Assembly (NCBI RefSeq): GCF_004379255.2
Contig: NC_056035.1
Coordinates: 18,683,902 to 18,747,901 of the forward strand
Source: Salvia splendens
Lineage: Eukaryota; Streptophyta; Magnoliopsida; Lamiales; Lamiaceae
Direction of reading: 5' to 3'
DNA: 64,000 nucleotides
How positions within the stretch are numbered: position 1 is the stretch's first letter; each line of letters opens with the position of its first letter. Of this stretch, positions 1 to 11,278 are shown piece by piece. Under the pieces are notes generated by a model. The model had not been told where the DNA came from. It ran no database searches and saw nothing but the letters and a program-made list of their open reading frames with translations. The translations under genes and the position numbers were made by a program.

Positions 1-316
1 ACGATAATTATTACACATAATAATTCATCTGATTAAATACTTCATCAAAGAAGTCTATCATCCCTGATATGGAATAATTAACACTTAGTTAATTAATCCC
101 TTAGTCTTTTCACATAGCTCATTTTTAGCTTTATTGTGACCAACTTTAATATATTATTTCTCACTCACCAGGAATCGGATTTGAGAAAATGAATATACTA
201 CGTTCATCTACTCGGAACGTAGATCGACGTTATTGCATTTAATTTCACAAAATTAAATGTCTTGTAATATTTATTATTAGTCAAAAATCATTTGACCAAG
301 CACGATTCCAACATTC
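1..316. other. AT-rich sequence left of the truncated LTR
   Basis: No gene is visible. The last 150 bases (from about 165) have the look of a retroelement LTR end, but no partner copy is in the window, so this is only an impression. At 316/317 the sequence switches abruptly to one that also occurs at 2466, which marks the break of the following element's 5' LTR. Confidence 0.4.
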
Positions 317-523
317 AATAAATCTATGAAAATATAATTTTGGCTCAATCGAATTGTCTATCAAGAAACCTCGCTACCCGCTGCCGACGAGAATCTCTCT
401 CGCGCTCAGCATCCCTCCTTCATCAGCCATCGCCGACCCAAATCTCTTGGGCGCTCGACTGCTACGGACTCGTTTCTTGATTGTTTCACGGCTCGAACGA
501 ATTAAGGAAGATAGTCCTTAACA
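317..523 (+). repeat. 5' LTR fragment
   Basis: This matches 2467-2673 with only a few differences (for example CTTCATC against CTCCGTC near 417). It ends in CCTTAACA directly before the primer-site region. The LTR part corresponding to 2345-2466 is missing here. Confidence 0.8.
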
Positions 524-549
524 ACTGGTGCTTTCATCCAGAGCTCACC

Positions 550-1416
550 ATGACTGGATCGGATGAACGTATACCGCCGACGGGGCTCCTCACCGGAGGC
601 AACACGCATGTCCTGATCAGAGACTCTTCGCGTCGCGCGTCCACAAGCGCACGCCGCGACGATCGGCCGCGATATCCGCAGCGCGATTTTCAGGCGGCCG
701 CCGAGGCGCCGCACGATGTGGCAGGAACAACCGCGATTTCCTCAGCCCGGTTGGAGAAGATCTTGGCGCGATTTGACAGAATGGAACTCAGGCTGGATAA
801 GTTGGAAGCGCCGCGCGTTCCCGAACCTGATCCCCCCGATGTCTCGGACGAACTTGATGACGAGGGGTATCACTCCCCGCGCGACGCTTGGGCGGCAGAC
901 GACGGTGTCCACCGGCCTTTCATCCACGGTCGTCGAAGAGGCGCTGCCCATGCATTACATAGGCGCGACGATCGTTTTCCGCAGCGGACCGTTCATCGGG
1001 CGCCGTACCGCGATCGCCCCGAGCCTCGGCACCGCACGTGCTGGGACATGCCGCGGGACCGATATCGGGGGGATGTCGACACGAGTTTTCGGGGGTACCG
1101 CCACCCGACGTCTTTGGACTCACCCCTTCCTTGGCAAGATCACGGTACCAGCAGGACGGAGATACCGAAAGAGCTTTCCATGAAGGCTTCTCACTTCGAC
1201 GGATCAGACGCGACGAATTGGATTTCGAGGGTCGATTATTATTTCGACCACCTGGGGATGGACGAGTCTGAACGCCTACACTATGTGGTCATGTTGTTTC
1301 GACCACCAGCTGCAGAATGGATATTCAATTACCGTGAGAATAACCCAGTGGTGACGTGGAGGGAATTTTTGGAGGACGTGCCCCGCAGATTTGATCCGCC
1401 AAAAAAGTGCATTTAG
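550..1416 (+). pseudogene. gag-like fragment of Ty3/gypsy type
   Basis: From the ATG at 550 a frame of about 288 codons reads through an Arg/Asp/Pro-rich N-terminal part. Around residues 210-285 it enters a region typical of the retrotransposon gag family: K-A-S-H-F-D-G-S-D followed by WISRVDYYF, then W-I-F-N-Y and a TWREFLEDVPRRFDP block. In the family this domain packs element RNA. The frame stops at 1416, well before a full gag, with no zinc knuckle and no pol after it, so it is truncated or was replaced by other sequence. Confidence 0.6.
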
Positions 1417-2302
1417 TTGCGAGTGTCAGATTACAAGCCACGACCCTCGACCGGATGGCCTCTGCGACGACAACTGTCGCCCTTGCATCAGCCCACCTGT
1501 TAGGACCCACCGAAACAACAGGAATACTCGTCACATGAGCCACAAACACATGTGGATCCCCTTGACCGTGGGTTTGTAAAATTCGGACCTTGGCCGCAGC
1601 CACCACTGCCGGATCGCTTTCGGAGTGAGGTTGATGAGGGCAGATGTTATGGAGAGGTCATTACTCACACGCATTCGCCAACACGAGACGGCGACGGGGA
1701 GTTGTGTGATTCAGAGGACTCCATATTAGATGCAGAGCGTTGTGATTCAGAGAACTCCATATTAGAGGCAGCAGCAAAGAAACTCATGGATCGTGGCTGG
1801 CCTAGTGAGAATTGGGGATCTAGGGAAGGTAGAGATGGCAGTTCCATCTTTTGATGAAATCGACCCACCGTGCAGCCCCGATATGAGTAAAGAAAATGAG
1901 GAAGAGGCATTATTAGACGATGTAAAGGAGGTTGATTCCATTGAGGAAGTGAAGAAGGTTGTCGTTTCTCGAGTGACATCCCAAGATGTTATTGAGAATT
2001 GTTTGGGTGAAAATGGAGAATTGCATGATAGTGATGTTGCAAGAATGTTTCAGCGTCCGACATTGCTTGCCATCGATGCACGGATGGTCCCGCCTCGAAA
2101 TTACACGGCGTGTTTGGGAGTTCGTGGACGTGTTAACAAGCTTCACGTTTTTGCGCTGAATTTTGACGACTGTTTTGATCCTACCTTGATGATTTTTGAT
2201 GGAGAAGGTGAAGTGACACGTCCAACTATTCGGAGGGCGTTTGATCCAGGAGGAGATACCTCGCCAAAGCTTCTGCGTTCGACTCTCGTCCTTGGGTCGT
2301 AG
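1417..2302 (+). other. Unrecognised body of the LTR element
   Basis: Two overlapping open frames (1552-1854 and 1793-2302) encode acidic protein segments that I do not recognise. A 36-bp tandem duplication is present at about 1705-1776 (12 residues, core CDSE-SIL). The last ~100 bp (from about 2243, reading FDPGGDTSPKLL) closely match 47207-47319 of the second non-autonomous element, so this end belongs to the element while the central part may be acquired sequence. Confidence 0.5.
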
Positions 2303-2344
2303 TTTCCACCTTGAGGACAAGGTGGATTTTAACCATGGGGGAGT

Positions 2345-2673
2345 TGATACGAGTCTCTTTTACTATATTATTTTGTTTAGATCATCTTCTATTATTATTA
2401 GTTTGTTGAGATATTTTAGGGATTAGCATATCTTTTTGTATCCACAATCTTCCATAATAATTAGTCAATAAATCTATGAAAATATAATTTTGGCTCAATC
2501 GAATTGTCTATCAAGAAACCTCGCTACCCGCTGCCGACGAGAATCTCTCTCGCGCTCAGCATCCCTCCTCCGTCAGCCATCGCCGACCCAAATCTCTTGG
2601 GCGCTCGACTGCTACAGACTCGTTTCTTGATTGTTTCACGGCTCGAACGAATTAAGGAAGATAGTCCTTAACA
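2345..2673 (+). repeat. 3' LTR
   Basis: The repeat starts TGATACGAG directly after the G-rich tract and ends CTTAACA. Its last 207 bp are the partner of 317-523. The first bases TGATACGAGT are shared with the LTR at 47320. Confidence 0.75.
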
Positions 2674-3036
2674 TTGTATTAATATTTTTTTTAATAAATG
2701 AAAATGCTCAATCCTAAAAGAGAGGCGAGCCGGATGCTGATTCAAAGAACAAAGAGAAACAAAAAACAGATAACCAAGCGGCTAAAGTAAAACAAAGCCA
2801 AAAACAAAAACAAGACAGTACAAGAAAAATTCCCAACAACAACCTAAAAAAACGTACAAACAAACTACAAACCAACAACAACATAAAAACAAACTTCTCA
2901 CTCAATGATTGAATAGAGTTGTTTGCACACCACTGCTTCTTCACCATATTAGTCACTTTCTACTTATTCTTCCTCCTCTACACAAATAATGTATTAAGGG
3001 TTGTTCTTGCAAGATTGTATTCGAGATTAAATTTGT

Positions 3037-3197
3037 AGGGTGTTTGGTTCATGAGATTCAATCTCACAACTCAATCTTAGATGGATAATCATAGGATAAT
3101 TAGTCATAGCTAACCCCATGTGACTAAAATAATCTCACAACTCAACTTTAGATTATATCTTGATATTATTTTATCTTGGCAATCGAACACCACCTAA
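3037..3197. mobile_element. Small MITE with GTGTTTGGTT-type ends
   Basis: The left end reads TAGGGTGTTTGGTTCATGAG. The right end, read on the other strand, is TAGGTGGTGTTCGATTGCCA. Both subterminal regions also carry inverted copies of a motif around CTCACAACTCAA. There is no coding capacity, and no clear target duplication was seen, so the superfamily is left open. Confidence 0.5.
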
Positions 3198-4929
3198 TGT
3201 TACTACTTATTGTATTTGTAGTTGTAGGAAAATTGAATAAGTAAGGTTCAACTCGAACCTTCAGTTTTATTTTAAAGCCAACATTAAATGAGTTTTGACT
3301 TTCAATTTTCTTCTATATACAGTTATATATACCATTATAATAATGTGTATTTTTTAATAATTTTGCTAATTGAGTAGAGTTTTTATTTAATTTTATTTTA
3401 GCTGGAGATGAGTTCTTGAGTTTACTTGATGTCCTAAAATATTTGGATCGTTGTTAAATCACTTAATTGCATTTTTAAAACATACATTTGGGCTAATGGC
3501 TCCATAATATATTGATACAATTGATGATTTTTTACATATTTTTAGTATAAAATTTTATATACTTTGTGGGATAATTATTTCATATTAATATTTTGAAATT
3601 GAAATGAGGTTTATAAATATAAATAGAACTTCGAGCTGAAATTAAAATATGCTTCTCTTCGCACATATATTTTCTAAAACTTATGAACTATAGTATTACA
3701 TTTTAATTTTCATTCGAAGTTCTCTTTATATATTTTCCATTCTTGATGATGGCGCTTCACTGTTGAATTGTAGGAGTATATGTTTATAATTATATATTGC
3801 TGATGTGTGTTTGCAGTTTTTTGTATTACATATCCAAAAGATTTCAATTAACATTTGTGAGCTAATTGGAATAAATGATTTTTTAATATTTTGGTGCATA
3901 ATTATTCGATAGTAGTATTACATTTTGGAAGAAAGTATAATGTAAAGTAAATCATTACCCAATAATAAGTACAGTAATGAAAAATGATTATATTTGTAAT
4001 GCGAAAATCTAATGTAAAAAACTCACACCATATTTAACGTACACACAGGCATAATAATATTCTCTAATTATATATTGGGCCATTGAAGTATGCATGCATG
4101 CGCTACTGACCTGTCTATTGCTAGCTTGGTCGAATATTTCTAATTTCTATGATATTGACTTCTACTATTTCATTGCAAGTGGCCATTAACTAATTAAATA
4201 AACAAAATTAAGGTTGACTTAAGATCCGTTTCAATTAAAAAAGCAAACGCATATCAGATCCATCATGTGAAGGGCAAAGTCAATTAATTCTGAATGTTTC
4301 ACCAAATTAATTAAGGAGTGATGCTCAATTAAAATTGAATTTTTAAAGTTCAATACTCATAATTATTAAAAATGACTGTGGTGCAGATGATGAATAAATG
4401 TAGGTAAGTGGTGATGCAAGTTGAGAGTATGGTACAACTATATACAAGGCATATGGGAAAGCAATGAGTAGTAACAAAGCATTATAATAGTAGAAGACAC
4501 ATAAGCAAACAGATCTTATGGAGATGGGGAAAATTGCAGATATTGTCTTCTTCTGTCATTAAGCATCCCTTTCTCCATTTGTACTATTTACTACACCATA
4601 CTATTAATTAGTACTATAGTTTTAATTATCATGAGAGTGAGAGAGACATGCTTTATTTTTAAGCAACTTTGAAGAGAGAAAGCTTTGCTTATTACTAGGT
4701 GTATGCATGAACAAGATTGAGCTTGATTCCATTATTAATGCTTTAATAAACTTGTTACCAAGTTCAGGCTTGAGCTTTTAGTGATTAATGTTATGCATTT
4801 CAATTGTGTATTTAAAATGTATGCTAAACTATTAAAATATCCATAGAAATTAATATAACAAAGAATGGTTGTATGGATTTCATGAATTATAAGAATGTAC
4901 ACTTTATAGTAATAGACATATATAGTATA
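3198..4929. other. AT-rich intergenic spacer
   Basis: About 1.7 kb of low-GC sequence with no credible open frame, no RNA gene and no recognised repeat, apart from short homopolymer and TA-rich tracts. Confidence 0.6.
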
Positions 4930-5152
4930 CCCCCACCGTCCTCAAAGAATATGCACTTTGGATTCGGTACGAGTTTTAATGCAAAATTGAGAACGTAAGA
5001 GAGAGGTAGAGAGAAAAAGTAATTAAAGTATTGTTAGTGGGGAATGTGTCTCACCTTATTAGAGTGAAAAGAGTTTCCAAAATTGGAAAGTGCATATTCT
5101 TGTGGGATGGACTAAAAAGGAAAGAGTGCATGTTGTTGTGGGACGGATGGAG
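4930..5152. mobile_element. Stowaway MITE
   Basis: TA-flanked element. The left end CCCCCACCGTCCTCAAAGAA pairs with the right end GGGACGGATGGAG, and both subterminal parts carry the AATATGCACTTT / AAAGAGTGCAT motif seen in other copies in the window (17265, 19523, 62425). Confidence 0.75.
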
Positions 5153-5214
5153 TATTAGACTAGCTATATTATTGTATGTATATAATATGATATGTGTATG
5201 ACTCAACTTTATTT

Positions 5215-6838
5215 TACCCAATTAATACCCGCAAGTGTAGGGGATTATTGTAGCATTTAGCAAGCAAGAGTATATCGTATCTCACAGAGACAATTAAGTG
5301 TAAACCTAAGTACCACGAACAAATTTCAACTACTATCCAGACAATCAGAAAAATTTCGGTTTTGAAACTAGCAACTACCAAAAGCATATAAATTCAAAGA
5401 TTAAATTAAAGAACTTAAACAAGAAAGCAATTAAGTAAGTTGTGTAAGATGATGGAGAAATATGCATAATTCAGGTATCCGATGCACAACCCATAGTCTA
5501 ACCCAATTGAATAGATTTACCATTTAAAGTCTCCAGAATTGTTGAATCAATCACAATTGTAGATTAAACCCCCTCCCGAGGTGAGAAATCTGTATATAAG
5601 GTGTAATAATTGAAGTCCCCTTCTAATTCTTAGGCCATCCGCAATGGGGCGGACGATGGCATGCTCGATGGCGCGCATCGTCCGCGCCCGCCATCGTCCG
5701 CCCCATTGCGGGTGCGTGACATAGGCTGCGGACGATCGTCGCTCCCTATACTAAGGGCGCGGAGTATAGCGCGGACGATGTCCATCGTCCGCGCCATCGT
5801 CCGCCCCATTGCGACCTACGCGGACGATGGTCGCGGACGATAGGCCATCAGCCGCGCCATCGTCCGCCCCACTGTGGGCTACGCGGACGATGGTCGCGGA
5901 CGATGGCACGCGTTTTTGATTTTCTATTTAAATCTCGTTTCTCATTCATTTGTACATACGGACATATCGACTATCTCTGGTACAAGGAAGTCATCGCCAT
6001 TGTAATGTATTAATTTTTATTAAATGAAATGAAGTTTTTGAAATTCGTATTTTAATTTATTAGTTTTTTTAAATTCGTATGGATTTTGTAAATATTAAAA
6101 AAATGATGATGTGGCGCGCCATAGGGCGCGCCTTAGGGCGCCCCACTGCAGGTGGGGAGGTAGGAGGATAAAACTGATGACGTGGCGTGCCATAGGGCGC
6201 CCCACTGCTGATGCCCTCAGACCTAACTCCTAACAGTTTGATTAGATTAATGATCTCACTCAGAATCTCAACTCTCCTGAGTTCTATTGAATTAAAGTGT
6301 GAATTATTCCTCTTTCAAGATTAATTATTTCGTCTCCCGATTACTCTAACCCTAACACTCCCAATTAGTGATCAAGTAATTGATAGGAAAAAGTATAAGA
6401 ATAATTCAAACAATCACAAGAGCAAGATAAAACGAAGTCAATTGGATTAAAACTATGAATCAATGCATTTTCACCAAAAATTATACATGAAAAGTTTAGC
6501 TACACAAAGTATTCCTTCAAAAACATGAAAGATAGATGCTAAGAACTCCTGTGGAACGAATCTATGGAATGAAGCTTCAATCTTCCGAAATAGAGTCTTC
6601 AATCTTCAATTATCTCTCTCGAATGTGTCCTTGGGGTGTGTGTAGAGTGTGGTAAGGTCTATAATGAATCTTAACCCTAGCCTTTTTCTCCTTAAAAATC
6701 GTGTTTTGGCAAAATTAATTCGCCAAAACAGCGCACCCGACCACATGAATTTATAAGGGTAAATTCACCCGGCCGCGTGACATTTTTCGACCCCTCTGCT
6801 GCACATAGACATATTTTGTACCTTTTTTCATAACCAAT
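5215..6838 (-). repeat. Probable Athila-type LTR fragment on the minus strand
   Basis: The sequence beginning near 5215 (AATACCCGCAAGTGTAGGGG, then a GTATCGTATCTCACAGAGAC-like stretch) resembles a motif I associate with the ends of Athila-type plant LTRs; this is recalled, not searched. The segment continues to about 6838 and is interrupted by the Harbinger MITE at 5633-6216. No partner LTR is in the window, so it would be a solo LTR or fragment. Confidence 0.35.
5633..6216. mobile_element. PIF/Harbinger-type MITE (GGGCATC family)
   Basis: The left end is GGCCATCCGCAATGGGGCG after TTA. The right end on the other strand is GGGCATCAGCAGTGGGGCG, followed on the plus strand by TCA. The ends are GC-rich with many repeats of GCGGACGATGG, and the middle is AT-rich. 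The 3-bp TTA/TCA flanks fit the TWA target preference of PIF/Harbinger with one change. Confidence 0.65.
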
Positions 6839-6839
6839 A

Positions 6840-6957
6840 TTTTTTTAATAAACTCTTATAAAAAGAAGGAAATTACAATTGATGTCAAGAGGGCTCGAAC
6901 TCGACATCTTATATAATAATGTCTAAGCTTCTTGCCGCTATAACAAAGGCTCTGGAC
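6840..6957 (-). mobile_element. tRNA-derived SINE, copy 1
   Basis: Read on the minus strand it starts GTCCAGAGCCTTTGTTATAG and contains GAGTTCGAGCCCTC, a good match to the pol III box B (GGTTCGANNCC). An A-rich tail follows. It matches the SINE at 37269-37426. Flanks ATAACCAAT (left) and ATAACTAACCAAT (right) look like an imperfect target duplication. Confidence 0.7.
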
Positions 6958-7073
6958 ATATAACTAACCAATTTTGCTAGAAAGAGAGTGCTAGTAGTGG
7001 CCACTTAATAGAAATCAACGGTCTATAAAGAATTTAATAGATTAATGATTTATATGTTTCACATGCTTTCAGC

Positions 7074-7413
7074 TACTACTCATCTATTCCAGTAACTTTT
7101 ATTTTTTTGGAACATCCCACTTTAGCACTTTAATAATAGTCATTTTCTTTATTCTCTCATATTTTATTCTCTTTTCACTCCTTTATTTTATTCTCTCTCC
7201 ACTTAACTCTGTAAACATTATTTACTGGAATTCCATGCCTAAAAGAAACATCTCGCTTATGGCAGAATGGAGGGAACTTCCTCTGCAGAGCAATGGTCAT
7301 TTTTTTATTCTCTTTTCACTCCTTTATTTTATTCTCTTTCCACTTTAATCTCTATATATTGTTTACTGAAATCCTATGCCTAGAAACGTCTTGCTTGCAG
7401 CGGAATGGAGGGA
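7074..7413. mobile_element. Stowaway-like composite with an internal duplication
   Basis: The left end (CTCATCTATTCCAGTAAC) and the right end (GCGGAATGGAGGGAGTA) are inverted. The right half is present twice: about 7141-7275 and 7288-7413 share long T-rich stretches such as TCACTCCTTTATTTTATTC and the AATGGAGGGA terminus. This suggests tandem duplication of one half or a nested copy. Confidence 0.5.
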
Positions 7414-7792
7414 GTATTATATTTCGAAGTAAATATATTAATTGTGTTGGTCAATCAAGTTTTGGATCTAACTCTATTTGAATTGTGAATTCATTGAATG
7501 TGAGTTGATCAAATCGTAATTTTCTTTTAAATTATAAAAAATAAAGTTACAAATAATACAAAATTCATAATAGGAAAAATTAATCATATTTATACATTAT
7601 AAAATATTTGATTTGAAGAATTTTAGAATATATACTTCACTCAAATATGATTAAATACTAGTATTAGTTTAAATTGTAAAAACTATGATAATGTATAAGG
7701 ATGACGTTTGATAAATCATGAGTTATTAAACGATTTAACTTATATACGTTAGATGAATCTTGACATATTAAAAACATAATTCAACATTCTTA

Positions 7793-8400
7793 GAGCATTT
7801 CCAGGAGGCGGATGTTCTACTCGGACATCCACTAGGACATCCCGAAAACACCTCCCGCCACGTCACTAGAACTTCCCATCCCACTGCCACGTCACTAGGA
7901 CATCCCCTTCACAATCCGCCCTTCCCATCGCCCTTCCCACTAGGACTTCCCGCAATAAAAAAAAATCACAAATTCACAAATAAAACAATTTACGTTTACG
8001 GAAATAAAATTTCAACACGAATACGAACGGGAAAAATTAACAACTTCATTTAAAAAAAACGTACATGATTTGAAAAAAAAAAATTACATAGTAATAAAAC
8101 AAAAAAAATACTTGAAATTAGAGATGTAGAGAGAGAAACTTGTTAACAGAAGTGGTGCGAATGAAATAAAATTCAACGAGCCGTATATATAGAGTTTAAA
8201 AAAAATTTAAAAATTGGACGTCCGACCCGGACGTCCGACCCACGCCACAATGGCGGACGTCCGCCCGACCGTCGCGCCGACGTCCGAGGACACCCGACGT
8301 CCTCACGGGACGTCCGTATCCGACCTCCCCTGCCATAATGGCGGACGTCCCGGTCGCCCGTCGCGCACGTCCGACCGGACGTCCGCCATTGGAGATGCTC
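7793..8400. mobile_element. PIF/Harbinger-type MITE, GAGCATCTCC family, copy 1
   Basis: The element starts GAGCATTTCCAGGAGGCGGA and ends GCCATTGGAGATGCTC, with a perfect TTA duplication at 7790-7792 and 8401-8403. GC-rich ends contain repeated GGACGTCC motifs and the centre is AT-rich. It aligns almost end to end with the inverted copy at 11876-12507 but lacks that copy's transposase remnant. The small open frames inside are made of GGACGTC repeats and are not genes. Confidence 0.85.
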
Positions 8401-8403
8401 TTA

Positions 8404-9041
8404 AACTTCAACCATATTCTTACAACGAATTTAAAATTTTCAATTTATCTATCTAGTACTATTATACTAACAAAAAAGCTAAAGTATATATAAATACATT
8501 AAATATAAATTTGTGGAGTAATTTATTTTTTTTATTAATTCATATATCTAAATTATCATTTATAAATTGGTGTGTCAAATTAATTGTCGAAAAAGACTGA
8601 AGAATAGGCAATAAATGTACATGAGCCCACATAGCGAATTTCGGGTCATCAATAGTTACGGGTTATTCGGATGACAACTAATCAAGTTGAAATTTGATCG
8701 GATTGAAAATTTACAACCACAGTCGTAAGTACTAAGAAATTGAACAATTAGGGGCATTTGAAGCTATATTAGCACATAAAATATCTTAGTTGGTCTTAAT
8801 CGTGCGTTTAATAAGCATGTTAGTCTTAGTAAACAGATAGTATTATTTTATGCTTGAGGAAGTCAGCCTTAAAGCCCATGTTTCAGCTTAAAAAATTAAC
8901 CCACCATTTGAGTGGATCTCAATAAAGCATTGGGAGTTAGACCTGGATAGTGGGATGAAACTAATAAGTTTTCCCTTGTCTTCAATTTGGATAGACATAT
9001 TGTTGAGAGTATTTTAGTGCATACAATTTTTAACAAGCTAT
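8404..9041. other. AT-rich spacer
   Basis: No gene, RNA or recognisable repeat is seen between the Harbinger MITE and the Mutator-type element. Confidence 0.5.
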
Positions 9042-9050
9042 TATATTTTT

Positions 9051-9856
9051 GAGAGAACATCTCTTTTGGTACTTCAACTATGGATTGATATTAAATTGAG
9101 GTCCTTTAACTTTGATTTATTATCATTTGAAGTATTTTTTTTTTATTTTTTGGATATTTTTTTGCCCGAAAATACTTTTCAGCCCCTAAAGGGCCAAGAT
9201 ATTGCTAGTGTGACTTAAATGCATCATTGAATCTTGCCCTTGAAGGGCCTAAGATTTTGCACGTAATTTGAAAATAAGTATACATACAATTCATAAATAT
9301 CACACTACTGAAAAGGTATATACCTCTTCAACGCAAATGGTTTCTTCTCCGGATTGGTTCAAAGATGGATATGATTTAACAACTCTTGGTGCAGACAATC
9401 AAGCCTCCTTGAATCTTGCCCCCAATATCCTACTATCACACTAGTAATACTTTCACCCTCCATATTATATGTTATTTCTTCAAGAACAACTTCTTTCGAC
9501 TTCACTTTGTATAACTCATCCAATATATTGTCTTGATCTTGTTTAGCTTTCAGCATGGCCTTAACCTTTGCTAGTTCGAAACAATGCACATGAACTTCCT
9601 CCGCATAGTTGATGTGATATTTATGAATCGTTAGCATACATATTATGAAATTATGTGCAAAAAAATGAAAAGTATTTGACTGAATTAGTGGTTTGAGGGT
9701 ATTTTCATGCAAAAAAAATACTCATGTCCAAAAATTGAAAAAAAAAACTTCAAATATTATTAAATCAAAGTGAAGGGACTTTGGTGCTATTTTGAAAGGT
9801 TTATTACCTAATTTGATATCATTCCATAATCGAAGGATAAAAAAAGATGTTCACTC
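9051..9856. mobile_element. Mutator-like non-autonomous element, Pack-MULE candidate
   Basis: Long imperfect inverted repeats of about 110-140 bp flank the unit. The left starts GAGAGAACATCTC and the right, inverted, starts GAGTGAACATC; both continue with ATGGA-TGATAT-AAATT and a CTTTGATTTA-ATATTTGAAGT stretch. Flanks TATATTTTT (9042-9050) and TATATCTTT (9857-9865) are a 9-bp target duplication with one mismatch, the size typical of Mutator. The interior carries an open minus-strand frame of about 117 codons (9359-9712) without a good ATG start. I do not recognise it; it could be captured host sequence. Confidence 0.65.
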
Positions 9857-9865
9857 TATATCTTT

Positions 9866-10159
9866 TACCCAAAATATGAATTAAGATAAAGTGAATTTTT
9901 AACTAAGCTACAAAACCATCATTTAAATATATAACTAGAATAACACATGATGTATATTATGATCATTATTCTATCTAGTCAAAATATTAAAGTCAACTAA
10001 ACAAGTCATTACAACAATATATGGTCTAACACTAGTAAACGTCTATATAATTTATCCATCCCACTCTTATTTAATCAAGATATCATTACAACCTCTTATA
10101 ACCAACTTGAAATCCACCAAACTATCAATCTATCAAACCGGCAAATGTGCGGCCTTTGG
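9866..10159. other. AT-rich spacer
   Basis: Nothing recognisable is seen here. Confidence 0.4.
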
Positions 10160-10367
10160 CACTGTGCGGATAACAAAAAAAAAAGAAAATTGTTATTTAA
10201 ATCATAATTTTTTATTGGTATGGAGTCAATATCATATATTTTATAATTAAAACATAATATCACCACTGTGCGGATAACAAAAAAAAAAAGAAAATTGTTA
10301 TTTAAATCATAATTTTTTATTGGTATGGAGTCAATATCATATATTTTATAATTAAAACATAATATCA
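10160..10367. repeat. 104-bp tandem duplication
   Basis: Two head-to-tail copies of a 104-bp unit beginning CACTGTGCGGATAAC, the second starting at 10264. They are nearly identical, differing in the length of the A tract. Very recent local duplication. Confidence 0.9.
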
Positions 10368-10574
10368 CTCTTTTCACATTTTATACTTTGATAGTCAAAA
10401 TTAAAATTGATGTGACAATAAAATATGACGTAGCAACAAAACTATGTCATTCCGGACAAATGATCAGCATGTTTTAAGTTAAAGCCAAAATAGAATGGCA
10501 TCGTTTAGTCCCAAAAAACGTCATTTAACTGTCACATATTATTTGATCTTGTCATAGTTGGTACGATTTTCTTA

Positions 10575-11109
10575 GAGCATGAATAACGCAAGGGGCTGGG
10601 CCGCAAATCGCGAGTCCCTGCCCGTCCTACGCGTTACACGGAAGAGCGGCACGGCCTGGGCGCGCGATGGAGAGGGAGGAAGAAGAGGCCGGGCCGTTAC
10701 TATTCACGGATTTGCAGATTTTTGAAAGAGGAAGAAGAGGGAGGGGGAGAGGAAGAAGAAGGAGAAAGAGGAAGAAGATGGAGAGGGAGAGGGGCCGAAT
10801 CCTTTGTGCATTTTTTTATTTTTTATTTTTACTTTTTTTGCACTTTTTTTAAATTTTCTAATTTTTTTATAATTTTTAGTTTATAATTTATTATTTTGTA
10901 TTAAAAATGAATTTCTCGTGTTATAATTGCTCAACGTATTCTATTTTACGAGTAAAATAAGTTGGAGTTGTGAATAGTGTCATTTATTAGTTGTGGCCCG
11001 GGTTGTGGCCTGCAGGGTTAGAGCAGTTGGGGCCTGGGCCACAACTGTAGAGGAATGATGATGTGGAGGGGACTTGGGGCCGGAAATGGGGACGGGGTTA
11101 TTGATGCCC
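10575..11109. mobile_element. PIF/Harbinger-type MITE, GAGCATGAATAAC family
   Basis: The left end GAGCATGAATAACGCAAGGG and the right end (inverted) GGGCATCAATAACCCCGTCC lie between TTA duplications at 10572-10574 and 11110-11112. The GA-rich stretch 10670-10800 gives an open frame of Arg/Glu repeats that is low-complexity sequence, not a gene. Confidence 0.75.
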
Positions 11110-11278
11110 TTAACATTGTAGGACAATTGTGAAAAATAAAAAATTGTGATTTTTTATACTCTTAATTTCAAAAATTATGAAATTGACTAGAATTAGTGAA
11201 AAATTATGATTTAAATGACAATTATCTCAGTAATAATTATGTAATTAGTTCATTCTTTATTACAATTATTAGCATGAT

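Larger units (their letters stand above)
317..2673 (+). mobile_element. Non-autonomous Ty3/gypsy-type LTR element, 5' LTR truncated
   Basis: A near-identical stretch of about 207 bp occurs at 317-523 and 2467-2673 in the same orientation, so these are LTR ends flanking a 1.8-kb body. The body starts with CTGGTGCTTTCATC (525-538), the same putative primer-binding region as in the element at 44302-47635. It ends with a G-rich tract (ATGGGGGAGT) just before TGATACGAG, again like that second element. It encodes a broken gag-like protein and no protease, reverse transcriptase or integrase. Only the right LTR keeps its 5' end; the left LTR lacks its first ~120 bp. Confidence 0.75.

Noticed and set aside
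2714..2956. Minus-strand open frame rich in Phe, Leu and Cys
   Set aside because: It comes from an A-rich plus strand (AAAC repeats). It would be an all-hydrophobic protein with no support from neighbours.
8196..8456. Overlapping open frames on both strands
   Set aside because: They arise from the repeated GGACGTCC motifs in the GC-rich end of a MITE and are repeated in the second copy.
10667..10852. Open frame rich in Arg, Glu and Lys
   Set aside because: GA-rich low-complexity sequence inside a Harbinger-type MITE.
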